64,000 bases of DNA, from assembly GCA_963740205.1 (NCBI GenBank), contig CAVUDD010000002.1, positions 1-64,000 on the forward strand. The letters are read 5' to 3'. Made by a program: the position numbers and the translations under genes. The notes below the pieces were generated by a model. That model did no database searches. It was not told where the DNA came from and was given only the letters and a program-made list of their open reading frames with translations. Numbering within the stretch: position 1 is the stretch's first letter; the number at the start of each line of letters is the position of its first letter. Positions 34,448-43,581 of this stretch are shown here, one piece after another. This DNA is from UBA2137 sp963740205. Lineage in GTDB: Bacteria > Pseudomonadota > Alphaproteobacteria > Micavibrionales > Micavibrionaceae.

Positions 34448-36472
34448 ATGGAATTATTAGCCGTCTTTTTACCTCTTATTGCTTTTGTCCTGATTGGCCT
34501 GTTTGGCCGTCAAATGGGGGACAAGGCTGCGCAATTTATTTCTTGTGCATGTGTTACTGTTGCGGCAGTTGTTTCTATATATCTTCTTTATGATGTTGCG
34601 TTGCTTCAGGCACCACGTATTTTACCACTGTCTGACTGGATATCCGCGGGAAGTTTTGCCGTTGATTGGTCGTTGCGTGTAGATACGTTGACCGTCGTTA
34701 TGATGTGCGTGATTAATATCGTGTCTGCGTGTGTTCATGTATATTCAGTTGGCTACATGAGCCATGACGCAAATCGTGCACGCTTTATGGCGTATCTCTC
34801 ATTATTCACATTTGCCATGTTGATGTTGGTAACAGCAGATAATCTTCTTCAGCTTTTCTTTGGTTGGGAAGGGGTGGGGCTCGCTTCATATTTACTCATT
34901 GGTTTTTGGAATAAGAAATCTTCTGCTAATAAAGCAGCAATTAAAGCGTTCGTAGTAAATCGTATAGGTGACTTTGGTCTTACACTGGGTATCATGGCAA
35001 CCTTTGTTGTGTTTGGAAGTGTATCTTTTGATGTCATATTTGAAAATGCACCGTTACAAGCAGACACTTATTTTAACTTTCTAGGTTATGATATTCACGC
35101 GCTAACGTTGATTGGTCTTTTGCTCTTTATTGGTGCGATGGGTAAATCGGCACAGCTTGGTCTGCATACGTGGCTGCCTGATGCGATGGAAGGGCCAACA
35201 CCTGTATCAGCTCTTATTCACGCGGCAACAATGGTGACAGCAGGTGTGTTTCTTGTGGCCCGCTTTTCGCCACTTTATGAATATGCGCCCGACGCATTAA
35301 TGGTTGTTTGTGTTGTGGGCGCATCAACGGCGTTTATTGCAGCAACAATTGGTATGACACAATTTGATATTAAGCGTGTCATTGCCTATTCAACAATGAG
35401 TCAACTGGGGTACATGTTTTTTGCTTTGGGTGTTTCGGCCTATGGTGCAGCAGTGTTTCATTTAATGACACATGCTTTCTTTAAGGCATTACTTTTCCTT
35501 GGAGCGGGCTCTGTTATTCACGCCATGTCAAACGAGCAGGATATGCGTAATATGGGCGGCATCTGGAAGAAAATTCCCTACACCTATGCGATGATGTGGA
35601 TTGGTGGATTAGCGCTTGCCGGCATACCAATTTTTGCAGGGTTTTATTCTAAAGATATGATTTTAGAAGCTGCCTATGCAGACCATACATGGTTTGGTGA
35701 ATTTGCCTTCTGGATGGGAATTGCTGCGGCTTTTATGACGGCATTTTATACCTGGCGTCTTATTATAATGACTTTCCACGGCAAGCCACGCGCCTCTAAA
35801 GAGGTGATGGACCATGTACATGAGTCACCTGCTGTTATTCTTGTGCCTCTTACTATTCTGGCGGTAGGAGCAATCTTTGCAGGTGTTGTTTTCTACTCAC
35901 CTTTCGTTGGTGGTGATGGCTCACACGTCAAGGAAGAGGTTGTTATTGAGCAGTCTGTTACCGAAGAGGTAGAAGTAGGGCATCATTCATTATTGCCTTC
36001 GTGGAATAGAGAGGACTTTTGGGGAGAGGCACTTATGGTTTTACCCGAAAACGATACTGTTGCCGCAGCTCATCATGTTCCTGAATGGGTGAAGTTGATG
36101 CCATTAATTGTAGGTGGTGTTGGGATTGCCTTGGCGTATATGTTTTATCTTTTGCTTCCAGTATTAGCTACAATTTTTAAAACCATATTTAAGCCATTAC
36201 ACGTCCTGTTTTTCAACAAATGGTATTTTGATGAAATTTACCATGCGGTTTTTACAAAAAATGCTTTTAGGCTAGGTAACCTTTTTTGGAAAACAGGCGA
36301 TGGCAAAATTATTGATGGTATGGGTCCCGATGGTGTTTCTTCGTTGTCCAGAAGATCGGGGCGTTTGTTAGGTAAATTCCAAACAGGTTACATATTCAAT
36401 TATGCATTTGTAATGATGGTTGGTGTTGTAGGGCTTGTAACATGGTTGTTCATTCGCAGGGGAGAGTTCTGA
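34448..36472 (+). CDS. nuoL: NADH-quinone oxidoreductase subunit L
   Basis: Distal antiporter-like proton pump subunit, 674 residues and about 16 helices. Core motifs: FFGWEGVGLASYLLIGFW, AMGKSAQLGLHTWLPDAMEGPTP is where the helix 7 Lys and TM8 Pro lie, LIHAATMVTAGVFL, and IAYSTMSQLGYMFFALG. The C-terminal extension contains the long lateral helix region (around FFNKWYFDEIYHAVF). It is longer than NuoM/N, as it should be. nuoM follows after one base. Confidence 0.96.
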   Translation: MELLAVFLPLIAFVLIGLFGRQMGDKAAQFISCACVTVAAVVSIYLLYDVALLQAPRILPLSDWISAGSFAVDWSLRVDTLTVVMMCVINIVSACVHVYSVGYMSHDANRARFMAYLSLFTFAMLMLVTADNLLQLFFGWEGVGLASYLLIGFWNKKSSANKAAIKAFVVNRIGDFGLTLGIMATFVVFGSVSFDVIFENAPLQADTYFNFLGYDIHALTLIGLLLFIGAMGKSAQLGLHTWLPDAMEGPTPVSALIHAATMVTAGVFLVARFSPLYEYAPDALMVVCVVGASTAFIAATIGMTQFDIKRVIAYSTMSQLGYMFFALGVSAYGAAVFHLMTHAFFKALLFLGAGSVIHAMSNEQDMRNMGGIWKKIPYTYAMMWIGGLALAGIPIFAGFYSKDMILEAAYADHTWFGEFAFWMGIAAAFMTAFYTWRLIIMTFHGKPRASKEVMDHVHESPAVILVPLTILAVGAIFAGVVFYSPFVGGDGSHVKEEVVIEQSVTEEVEVGHHSLLPSWNREDFWGEALMVLPENDTVAAAHHVPEWVKLMPLIVGGVGIALAYMFYLLLPVLATIFKTIFKPLHVLFFNKWYFDEIYHAVFTKNAFRLGNLFWKTGDGKIIDGMGPDGVSSLSRRSGRLLGKFQTGYIFNYAFVMMVGVVGLVTWLFIRRGEF

Positions 36473-36473
36473 A

Positions 36474-38006
36474 ATGATTGATTTTCCAATCCTCTCTTTG
36501 ATGATTTTACTGCCGCTCGTGGGTGTATTCTTTATATCTATGATTCAAGGTGATGAAGTTGTTAAGGCGCGTAACGCGCGTTACGCAGCACTTTATACTT
36601 CGCTTTTTGTGTTCATCTTGTCAGTAATTATGATGGTTGGATTTGTTCCTGACCAAGAGGGGTTTCAATTTGTTGAGCGAAAAGAATGGTTGCCAGATCT
36701 CGGTATTGCCTATCACCTTGGGGTTGATGGTATATCACTGTTCTTTATTGTGTTGTCTGCGCTTCTAACGCCTATTTGTATTCTTGCAAGTTGGGGGTCC
36801 ATAAAAACACGCGTTAAAGAATACATGATTGCGTTTCTTATTCTCGAAACCTTTATGATCGGAACATTCGCGGCTTTAGATAGTATTCTGTTCTATATCT
36901 TCTTTGAAGGTGTTCTTATTCCGATGTTTATAATTATCGGTGTGTGGGGAGGCCCAAAGCGTGTTTATTCCGCTTTTAAATTCTTTCTTTATACGTTGCT
37001 GGGTTCGGTTTTAATGTTAATCGCTTTGTTGACCTTGTTTGCACAAACAGGAACAACAGATATTCCAACATTGATGAACGAGCCTGTGGCAAGAGACATG
37101 CAAATGTGGCTATGGTTAGCATTCTTTGCGTCATTCGCTGTTAAAATGCCAATGTGGCCAGTTCATACTTGGTTGCCTGATGCACACGTTGAGGCACCGA
37201 CTGCCGGCTCTGTTATTCTTGCTGGTGTTCTTTTGAAGATGGGTGGATATGGTTTCTTGAGGTTTTCAATTCCAATGTTCCCGGAGGCTACCGAATACTT
37301 TATGCCGTTTGTATTCTGGCTCAGTGTTATTGCTATAGTATACACTTCTCTGGTTGCGCTTGTCCAAGAAGACATGAAGAAACTAATAGCCTATTCCTCT
37401 GTTGCACATATGGGGTTTGTAACACTTGGTTTATTTACACTGACAGTTGAGGGAATGCAGGGCGGTATTTTCCAGATGATTAGTCATGGACTTATTTCTG
37501 CGGCGTTGTTCCTGTGTGTTGGTGTTCTTTATGACAGATTACATACGCGTGAAATTGGCAAATATGGCGGAATTGTTAAGAACATGCCGCGTTTTGCTAC
37601 GATATTTATGATCTTTATGCTTGGCTCGGTTGGCCTTCCTGGAACATCTGGTTTTGTAGGAGAATTTTTATCATTACTGGGCGCCTTTCAGATGAATACC
37701 CTTATTGCATTAATTGCGACAACAGGTGTTGTTTTAGGCGCGGCATATATGCTTATTCTCTATAAACGCTTGGTCTTTGGCAAGGTTACGAATAACGATG
37801 CGGGATCAATGCCCGATGTCGTTTTACGCGAGAGCACGATTTTCTTGCCGCTGATTATTCTTGTTTTATGGCTAGGTGTTCAACCTAATTATGTTTTAAG
37901 TCGAACTGAGCCAGCTGTTCAGAGGCTTGTTAATAATTATAATGCTCAAATCGAAAAATCGGCTATGGCTGTTGAGCCTGTACAAGCGAATGCAGGAGAG
38001 CTTTAG
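36474..38006 (+). CDS. nuoM: NADH-quinone oxidoreductase subunit M
   Basis: Antiporter-like proton-pumping membrane subunit of complex I, 510 residues. Characteristic strings: YHLGVDGISLFFIVLSALL, ILFYIFFEGVLIPMFIIIGVWG (with the conserved membrane Glu), FAVKMPMWPVHTWLPDAHVEAPT with the key Lys, GSVILAGVLLKMGGYG and IAYSSVAHMGFVTLG. NuoM is recognised over NuoL/N by WPVHTWLPDAHVEAPT. Directly followed by nuoN with no gap. Confidence 0.97.
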   Translation: MIDFPILSLMILLPLVGVFFISMIQGDEVVKARNARYAALYTSLFVFILSVIMMVGFVPDQEGFQFVERKEWLPDLGIAYHLGVDGISLFFIVLSALLTPICILASWGSIKTRVKEYMIAFLILETFMIGTFAALDSILFYIFFEGVLIPMFIIIGVWGGPKRVYSAFKFFLYTLLGSVLMLIALLTLFAQTGTTDIPTLMNEPVARDMQMWLWLAFFASFAVKMPMWPVHTWLPDAHVEAPTAGSVILAGVLLKMGGYGFLRFSIPMFPEATEYFMPFVFWLSVIAIVYTSLVALVQEDMKKLIAYSSVAHMGFVTLGLFTLTVEGMQGGIFQMISHGLISAALFLCVGVLYDRLHTREIGKYGGIVKNMPRFATIFMIFMLGSVGLPGTSGFVGEFLSLLGAFQMNTLIALIATTGVVLGAAYMLILYKRLVFGKVTNNDAGSMPDVVLRESTIFLPLIILVLWLGVQPNYVLSRTEPAVQRLVNNYNAQIEKSAMAVEPVQANAGEL

Positions 38007-39533
38007 ATGACTGATTTAACATTTACATCCCTTTATCCCATTTGGCCTGAGTTGCTTCTTGCTATTAGTGCTTTTGCATTTTTAATGGTGGGTGTTGTAC
38101 GTGGAAACATTGTGACGCCATTGCTTTTTAAGTCTCTTGGTTTCTTAATGATAGTTATGGTTATCGTTTTGCTAGGTCTTCCTGTTGAGAAGGTCTCTGT
38201 ATTAAATGATATGTTTACCCTCGATAGGTTTGCCTTATTTGCAAAGATTGCCATGGCAGTGGGAATGTTTTTGGTGTGCTTGCTATCAGCGCGTTATGTA
38301 CGTGACGAGCATATACAGAAATTTGAATATCCAGTTCTATTGATCTTGGCAACTTTAGGTATGTTCATGATGGTCTCTGCAAGCCATATGATGTCCTTTT
38401 ATATTGGCTTGGAACTTCAATCACTTAGTCTTTATGTACTTGCGTCATTCCGCAGTAATTGTATTCGCTCTACAGAGGCTGGATTAAAATATTTCATTCT
38501 AGGTGCTATTTCCTCGGGCTTTATTTTGTTTGGAATTTCACTCATCTATGGATTTACAGGTGGGTTATCATACACAGATATTGCTGCAAATATTTCACAA
38601 CTAGAAGGTGATGCTTTAACTGCATGCTTATTTGGTGTTGTGTTCTTGGTGTCAGGAATTGCCTTCAAAATTTCCGCTGTGCCATTCCATATGTGGACAC
38701 CAGATGTTTACGAAGGTGCGCCTTCTTCTGTAACAGCATTATTTGCTATGGTGCCTAAGATCGCAGCTCTTGCAGCTTTAATAAGGATGCTTGCAGGTCC
38801 ATTTGAGGTTGTGTTTGACCAAATACAACTCATACTAATTTTCCTATCGGTCATGTCTATGTTCTGGGGTGCATTTGCTGGTCTTGCGCAAACTAACCTC
38901 AAACGTTTGATGGCCTATAGCTCTATTGGTAATATTGGTTACGCGCTTATTGGTGTCATCATTGGTACGCCTGAGGGGTATGCCGCAACACTGTATTACA
39001 TGATTTTGTATATGATTATGTCTGCAGGTGTGTTTGCCGTTATTATGTTTATGCGTCGCGATGGGCGTCCGTTGAACCAGTTGCAAGATTTGGCAGGACT
39101 GTCAAAGACACACCCTATCATAGCTTATGCTATGGCTTTGTTGATGTTCTCCTTAAGTGGGATTCCACCTTTGGCTGGATTTTTTGGAAAGCTATTCGTC
39201 TTTCAATCTGCAGTCATAGAAGGGTTCTATATTTTGGCTATTGTGGGTGTTGTTGCTTCGGTTATATCGGCTGCTTACTACATACGCATTATCAAGATCA
39301 TGTTCTTTGATGAGGAAAGCGAGTCATTTGACGAGTTTGATTCAAGTGGCCGCCGATTTGTACTCGTTTTGAGCGCTGCCTTTACGCTTCTTCTTATTCT
39401 TTTCCCATATCAGTTGCTTAATATGGCGCAGCAAGCTACGCAAACTTTGCCTCTGTTGAGTGAACCTGTGGAGCCTGATGCTACGCTCGATATTAAGGAA
39501 ATAAAAGATGAGCCAAACATCCTGGACAATTAA
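38007..39533 (+). CDS. nuoN: NADH-quinone oxidoreductase subunit N
   Basis: Third antiporter-like pump subunit, 508 residues. Typical segments are FYIGLELQSLSLYVLASF, FKISAVPFHMWTPDVYEGAP, NLKRLMAYSSIGNIGYALIG and SGIPPLAGFFGKLFVF. WTPDVYEGAP marks NuoN. The soluble C-terminal tail after the last helix is acidic. The final codons overlap the birA start by 26 bases, which ties the cofactor gene to the nuo transcript. Confidence 0.96.
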   Translation: MTDLTFTSLYPIWPELLLAISAFAFLMVGVVRGNIVTPLLFKSLGFLMIVMVIVLLGLPVEKVSVLNDMFTLDRFALFAKIAMAVGMFLVCLLSARYVRDEHIQKFEYPVLLILATLGMFMMVSASHMMSFYIGLELQSLSLYVLASFRSNCIRSTEAGLKYFILGAISSGFILFGISLIYGFTGGLSYTDIAANISQLEGDALTACLFGVVFLVSGIAFKISAVPFHMWTPDVYEGAPSSVTALFAMVPKIAALAALIRMLAGPFEVVFDQIQLILIFLSVMSMFWGAFAGLAQTNLKRLMAYSSIGNIGYALIGVIIGTPEGYAATLYYMILYMIMSAGVFAVIMFMRRDGRPLNQLQDLAGLSKTHPIIAYAMALLMFSLSGIPPLAGFFGKLFVFQSAVIEGFYILAIVGVVASVISAAYYIRIIKIMFFDEESESFDEFDSSGRRFVLVLSAAFTLLLILFPYQLLNMAQQATQTLPLLSEPVEPDATLDIKEIKDEPNILDN

Positions 39534-40233
39534 ACATTTTGACAGGCTGTCTTCTACACAAGATAAAATCAAAGAACTTGTAGCTAGTGGTGAAGATAGT
39601 GGCAATCTCGCAATTTTTGCAGACGTGCAGGATTTAGGGCGAGGTCGCCATGGTAATCAATGGGTGTCTACAGTGGGTAATCTGTACACAACGCTTCACT
39701 TTAAGATGCACGAAACAACCGCAGAACAGGCAGGTCATTATTCTTTTATCGCGGCAGTTTCCCTGATTAAGACGATGTCCAGATTTTGTGATGTGGATAT
39801 ATGCGCAAAGTGGCCTAACGATATTTTAATAGATGGCAAAAAAGTAGCGGGTATTCTTCTTGAAACCGAGTTATCGGCAAATCTAGTTGAAAATCTGTAT
39901 ATAGGAATTGGGGTAAATATCGCAAATTCGCCTGAATATGCAACTCAACTTGATATCTATTCAGAGCAAGAGTTGTCACCTGAAGTTTTGTTGAGAAATA
40001 TTATCAAAGAAATGGATCAATGTATTGATTTATATAAAAATAAAGGGTTTGTTGGTATAAGGAACGAATGGATTTCTCATGCTTATGGCCTAGGTCAAAA
40101 AATAAGCGCAAGATACTCTAACAAAACATTGTACGGCGTTTTTTCAAATATTGATGATGATGGCGCATTGCTTTTAGAGTTGGAGTGTGGGGATATACAG
40201 CGTATAAGAGCAGGTGAAGTTCACTTTGAGTAA
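39508..40233 (+). CDS. birA: Biotin-protein ligase, catalytic domain only
   Basis: Attaches biotin to the carboxyl-carrier protein of acetyl-CoA carboxylase via biotinyl-AMP. 241 residues: the chain begins directly in the catalytic domain (IKHFDRLSSTQDKIKEL), with no DNA-binding HTH, so it should not repress bio genes as E. coli BirA does. Motifs: DLGRGRHGNQWVS (the GRGRxGRxW loop, here with H for the second R), AKWPNDILIDGKKVAGILLE, and YIGIGVNIANSP. It overlaps nuoN by 26 bases, and coaX starts 13 bases after it. Confidence 0.95.
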   Translation: MSQTSWTIKHFDRLSSTQDKIKELVASGEDSGNLAIFADVQDLGRGRHGNQWVSTVGNLYTTLHFKMHETTAEQAGHYSFIAAVSLIKTMSRFCDVDICAKWPNDILIDGKKVAGILLETELSANLVENLYIGIGVNIANSPEYATQLDIYSEQELSPEVLLRNIIKEMDQCIDLYKNKGFVGIRNEWISHAYGLGQKISARYSNKTLYGVFSNIDDDGALLLELECGDIQRIRAGEVHFE

Positions 40234-40246
40234 AGGTTTGTAAGAG

Positions 40247-41038
40247 ATGTTGCTTGCAATAGATGCGGGAAATACAAATTGCGTTTTTGCCGTTCATAAT
40301 GGTCAAAAATTTGTACAAATGTGGCGTTGTAAAACGGATGCAGTAAAAACTGCGGACGAATATGCCTCATGGCTATTTCAACTTTTCCAAATGCACGATT
40401 TATCTTTCGAAGATATTGATGAAACAATTCTGAGCTCTGTTGTTCCTGACGCGGATTTCAACCTTGTTCGTTTGTGTGAAAAGCATTTTGGTGCAAAACC
40501 ATTGATGATTGGTCACACAAGTCTAAAGCCAGATATAAAGATATTAGTCGATAGACCCGAAGAGGTTGGCGCAGACCGTTTAGTAAATTCTGTTGCGGCA
40601 ATTGTGGAACATGGCTCACCCTGTATTATTATTGACTTTGGTACGGCAACTACTTTTGATGTCATCACAAGTGAGGGTCATTATGCAGGTGGTATTATTG
40701 CACCTGGCGTAAATCTTTCTATGGAGGCTTTGTATCAAGCAGCGGCTAAGCTACCCAAAGTGGATGTTGCTAAGCCAAAAAGCGTTTTAGGAAAAACAAC
40801 AACGGATGCGATGCAGGCGGGAATATATTGGGGATATATCTCGATGATACAGGGTCTTCTTGAGAGACTTAAAGAGGAAACGAAAGAAGATGCAGCTGTT
40901 ATTGCAACAGGTGGTTTGGCTGAGACATTTGCCAAGGACTTACCTGAAATATCAAAGGTTGATGATGATTTGACACTAAAGGGATTGTATTATCTTAGTC
41001 AGCAAGCAAAATCCAAAAAACACAATCAAGCTGCGTAA
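40247..41038 (+). CDS. coaX: Type III pantothenate kinase
   Basis: First committed step of coenzyme A synthesis: phosphorylates pantothenate. ASKHA-fold kinase of 263 residues. N-terminal phosphate loop DAGNTNCVFAV, the pantothenate-binding VGADRLVNSVAA, DFGTATTFDVI, and GGIIAPGVNLSMEAL. CoaX is not inhibited by CoA in characterised bacteria. The nuoN-birA-coaX-rnj order is common in alphaproteobacteria. Confidence 0.96.
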   Translation: MLLAIDAGNTNCVFAVHNGQKFVQMWRCKTDAVKTADEYASWLFQLFQMHDLSFEDIDETILSSVVPDADFNLVRLCEKHFGAKPLMIGHTSLKPDIKILVDRPEEVGADRLVNSVAAIVEHGSPCIIIDFGTATTFDVITSEGHYAGGIIAPGVNLSMEALYQAAAKLPKVDVAKPKSVLGKTTTDAMQAGIYWGYISMIQGLLERLKEETKEDAAVIATGGLAETFAKDLPEISKVDDDLTLKGLYYLSQQAKSKKHNQAA

Positions 41039-41048
41039 ATATTAGCTC

Positions 41049-42725
41049 GTGACTTTAGAACTTAATCCAGAAAAACTTTATTTTATTCCTCTTGGCGGCA
41101 GTGAGGAGTTTGGCTGTAACTTCAATCTTTATGGTTACAGAGGCAAATGGCTTATCATGGATTGTGGCATGGGCTTTGCCGATCAGCGTATGCCGTTGGT
41201 TGATATCCTCTTGCCAAAACCAGATTTTATTGAACAGTTCAAGAAAGATATTGTTGGATTAGTTATTACACACGCGCATGAGGATCATATTGGCGCAGCG
41301 CCACATTTATGGCCACGCCTCAAATGTCCTGTCTATTGCACACCATTCACGGCAGAAGTCATGAGACGCAAGCTGCGTGATTTTCCGCAAAGCAAGGGCA
41401 TGAAGATTACAGAAATTGGACCTAATAAACCTCTAAATCTAGAGCCTTTCCGTTTAGAATTTTTAGGTATAACGCATTCAATTCCAGAGAACGTTTCTAC
41501 TGCAATTCATACTGATGCAGGCATTGTTTTACATACAGGAGATTGGAATCTTGACCCAAGTCCACAGCTTGGTAAGGCAACCGAAAAATCAGGTTTTGAG
41601 GCTATAGGTAAAAAAGGTGTTCTTGCCTATATAGGAGATTCAACAAACGCTCAGGTGCCTGGGCGTACTCCGTCTGAGCAAGAGGTAGAGCTTGGGCTCG
41701 CAGAGGTTTTTAAAGAACAGAAAAAGCTTGTTTGCGTTACAACATTTTCTTCGAATATTGGACGCATAATCAGTATTGCAAAAGCGGCTGAGAAAGTGGG
41801 CCGTAGTGTTGGGATTATCGGGAGATCGCTTCATAACATGGTGGGTGCTGCAAGAGATTGTGGTTTTTTAAATGATGTACCTGATTTTGTTAATGAAGCT
41901 GATTTTGATCTGGTTCCGAGGGAGAATATGGTTCTTGTTGTGACAGGTTCACAAGGGGAGGCGCGTGCTGCACTCTCAAGAATTGCGCGAGGAGATTTTC
42001 GCGGTGTGAGCCTTGAGAGAGGTGATACAGTTATCTATTCTTCTCGTGATATTCCAGGAAATGAAAAAGATATTAACGCCGTAAAAAACGCGCTTACTGG
42101 TGCGGGTATCAAGGTTTTGACGGAAAAGAGTGCTGGTCATCGTATTCATGTCTCAGGCCATCCTTGTCGGGAGGAACTGAAGGATATGATGTCATGGGCA
42201 AAGCCACGCATAGCAGTTCCTGTCCATGGTGAACGTATGATGACAGAGGCTCATGGGGCATTGGCAAAAGAATGTGGTGTACCTCATGTGATTATTCCGA
42301 ATAATGGCTCGGTTATTGAGCTTGACCCCGACAATCCTAAGATCATTGATCATGTAGAAACAGGTTACCTTGGTGTTGAGCCACAGAGGCTAGTTGATAG
42401 TGATGCGCAATCCTTGGCAGCAAGGCGTAAGCTTCAATATACAGGTGTAGTTTTTGTGACTGTGCCAATGGATAGCGATGGGAATGTGAGTGGTGATGCC
42501 ATTCAGATTTCATCTCTTGGTGTTGAGGACAAAGATAGTAAATCAGAAACAAAACTTTTTGATGACATTGCAGATGAAATCATTGATATGCTGGATGATG
42601 TCGATCAAAACGATATGGATGATGAGCATATTATCTCCGAAGAAATGCGCATAGTTGTGAGACGTATGTTGACACATCGTTATGGCTTTAAACCTAATGT
42701 CGTTGTTCATCTTGTGAGGGTATAA
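41049..42725 (+). CDS. rnj: Ribonuclease J
   Basis: Metallo-beta-lactamase-fold nuclease with endo- and 5'-exonuclease activity in RNA processing; 558 residues. The start is a GTG at 41049. Metal site His75, His77, Asp79, His80 (HAHEDHIG), then HTGDWNLDPSP and the beta-CASP region with SSRDIPGNEKDINAVKN and GHPCREELKDMMSWAKP followed by VHGERMM. Its C-terminal domain is short. Alphaproteobacteria use RNase J beside RNase E. Confidence 0.96.
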   Translation: MTLELNPEKLYFIPLGGSEEFGCNFNLYGYRGKWLIMDCGMGFADQRMPLVDILLPKPDFIEQFKKDIVGLVITHAHEDHIGAAPHLWPRLKCPVYCTPFTAEVMRRKLRDFPQSKGMKITEIGPNKPLNLEPFRLEFLGITHSIPENVSTAIHTDAGIVLHTGDWNLDPSPQLGKATEKSGFEAIGKKGVLAYIGDSTNAQVPGRTPSEQEVELGLAEVFKEQKKLVCVTTFSSNIGRIISIAKAAEKVGRSVGIIGRSLHNMVGAARDCGFLNDVPDFVNEADFDLVPRENMVLVVTGSQGEARAALSRIARGDFRGVSLERGDTVIYSSRDIPGNEKDINAVKNALTGAGIKVLTEKSAGHRIHVSGHPCREELKDMMSWAKPRIAVPVHGERMMTEAHGALAKECGVPHVIIPNNGSVIELDPDNPKIIDHVETGYLGVEPQRLVDSDAQSLAARRKLQYTGVVFVTVPMDSDGNVSGDAIQISSLGVEDKDSKSETKLFDDIADEIIDMLDDVDQNDMDDEHIISEEMRIVVRRMLTHRYGFKPNVVVHLVRV

Positions 42726-42991
42726 TGAATATATTTACCAGTGTTATTGTATTCCTGATGATTTTTTGGACAGTGCTTTTTTGTGTTTTACCTTGGGGAA
42801 ACGCTAGATCGCAAACTCCAGATAAAGGTCATGCAACAAGTGCTCCGGCAAACCCTCGCATCTTGAAAAAATTTATTATAACGGGGGTGGTCTCCATCGT
42901 TATGTGGATTATTGTCTATATCATGATTGAGGTAAAAGTTATTGATTTTCATGAAATAGCGCGCGTAATGCAAGAGCAGGAGGGCTCGTGA
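42725..42991 (+). CDS. DUF1467 family membrane protein
   Basis: An 88-residue protein with two hydrophobic helices (about 5-25 and 50-72), the second with the DUF1467 pattern KKFIITGVVSIVMWIIVY. The function is not known; the family is seen next to rnj and proS in alphaproteobacteria. It starts on the last base of the rnj stop (TAATG) and ends overlapping the next gene by GTGA. Confidence 0.85.
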   Translation: MNIFTSVIVFLMIFWTVLFCVLPWGNARSQTPDKGHATSAPANPRILKKFIITGVVSIVMWIIVYIMIEVKVIDFHEIARVMQEQEGS

Positions 42992-43554
42992 GATATTTTT
43001 TAGGTGTATTTGCGTTGCTGATACTTACGGTTCATCCATCGTATGCGCAAATAGACATTGCCTCCTTGTGTACAAAGCTCACGCAACATCAACCTGACGA
43101 GGATGTTACCTACCGAGCTGGTGTTGATGTAAATGGTAATGCAGTTGTCCCTGCGGATATCAATGCAGGTTTTCAACCTAACACAAGCTTTGAAATTCCT
43201 GTTACCATCGATCTCGCTGAGCGTTTGAACATTGATGTTGATGGTCTCGAGCTGGAACCATCATTTGGCACATTGGTCTACACAGGCGATAACCGTGTGA
43301 CATATGGGGGTAACGATATTACCGATCGCGCTTTGTATCTATGTAACGAAAATGGTGATACCTATAGTACTTCACCAGAAATTGTTGAAAAACCAAGCGT
43401 AGTCACAGAACCGACAGTTAAAACAGACATTCATACATCCATACCAAGTGTGTCAGTCGTGGATTCAGTAGTTATCGTGCCTGAAAATAATTCTTCCGAA
43501 ATTATAGAAGGGGACTATGGTCAGGACACAATAAATGGTATTTATAACGACTAA
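42988..43554 (+). CDS. Unknown exported protein
   Basis: Not recognised. A 188-residue protein starting with GTG at 42988 (overlapping the DUF1467 stop), with a signal peptide ending PSYAQ (about residue 20). The mature part has two Cys (IASLCTKL and LYLCNENG), which could form a disulfide, and a Thr/Val/Ser/Pro-rich low-complexity C-terminus. It is probably periplasmic or surface-exposed. The beta-rich middle (FGTLVYTGDNRVTYGG) could be a small adhesion- or scaffold-like domain, but that is a guess. proS starts 27 bases downstream. Confidence 0.7.
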   Translation: MRYFLGVFALLILTVHPSYAQIDIASLCTKLTQHQPDEDVTYRAGVDVNGNAVVPADINAGFQPNTSFEIPVTIDLAERLNIDVDGLELEPSFGTLVYTGDNRVTYGGNDITDRALYLCNENGDTYSTSPEIVEKPSVVTEPTVKTDIHTSIPSVSVVDSVVIVPENNSSEIIEGDYGQDTINGIYND

Positions 43555-43581
43555 ATTTTAACCAGAGGAATTTTTCTCGCT

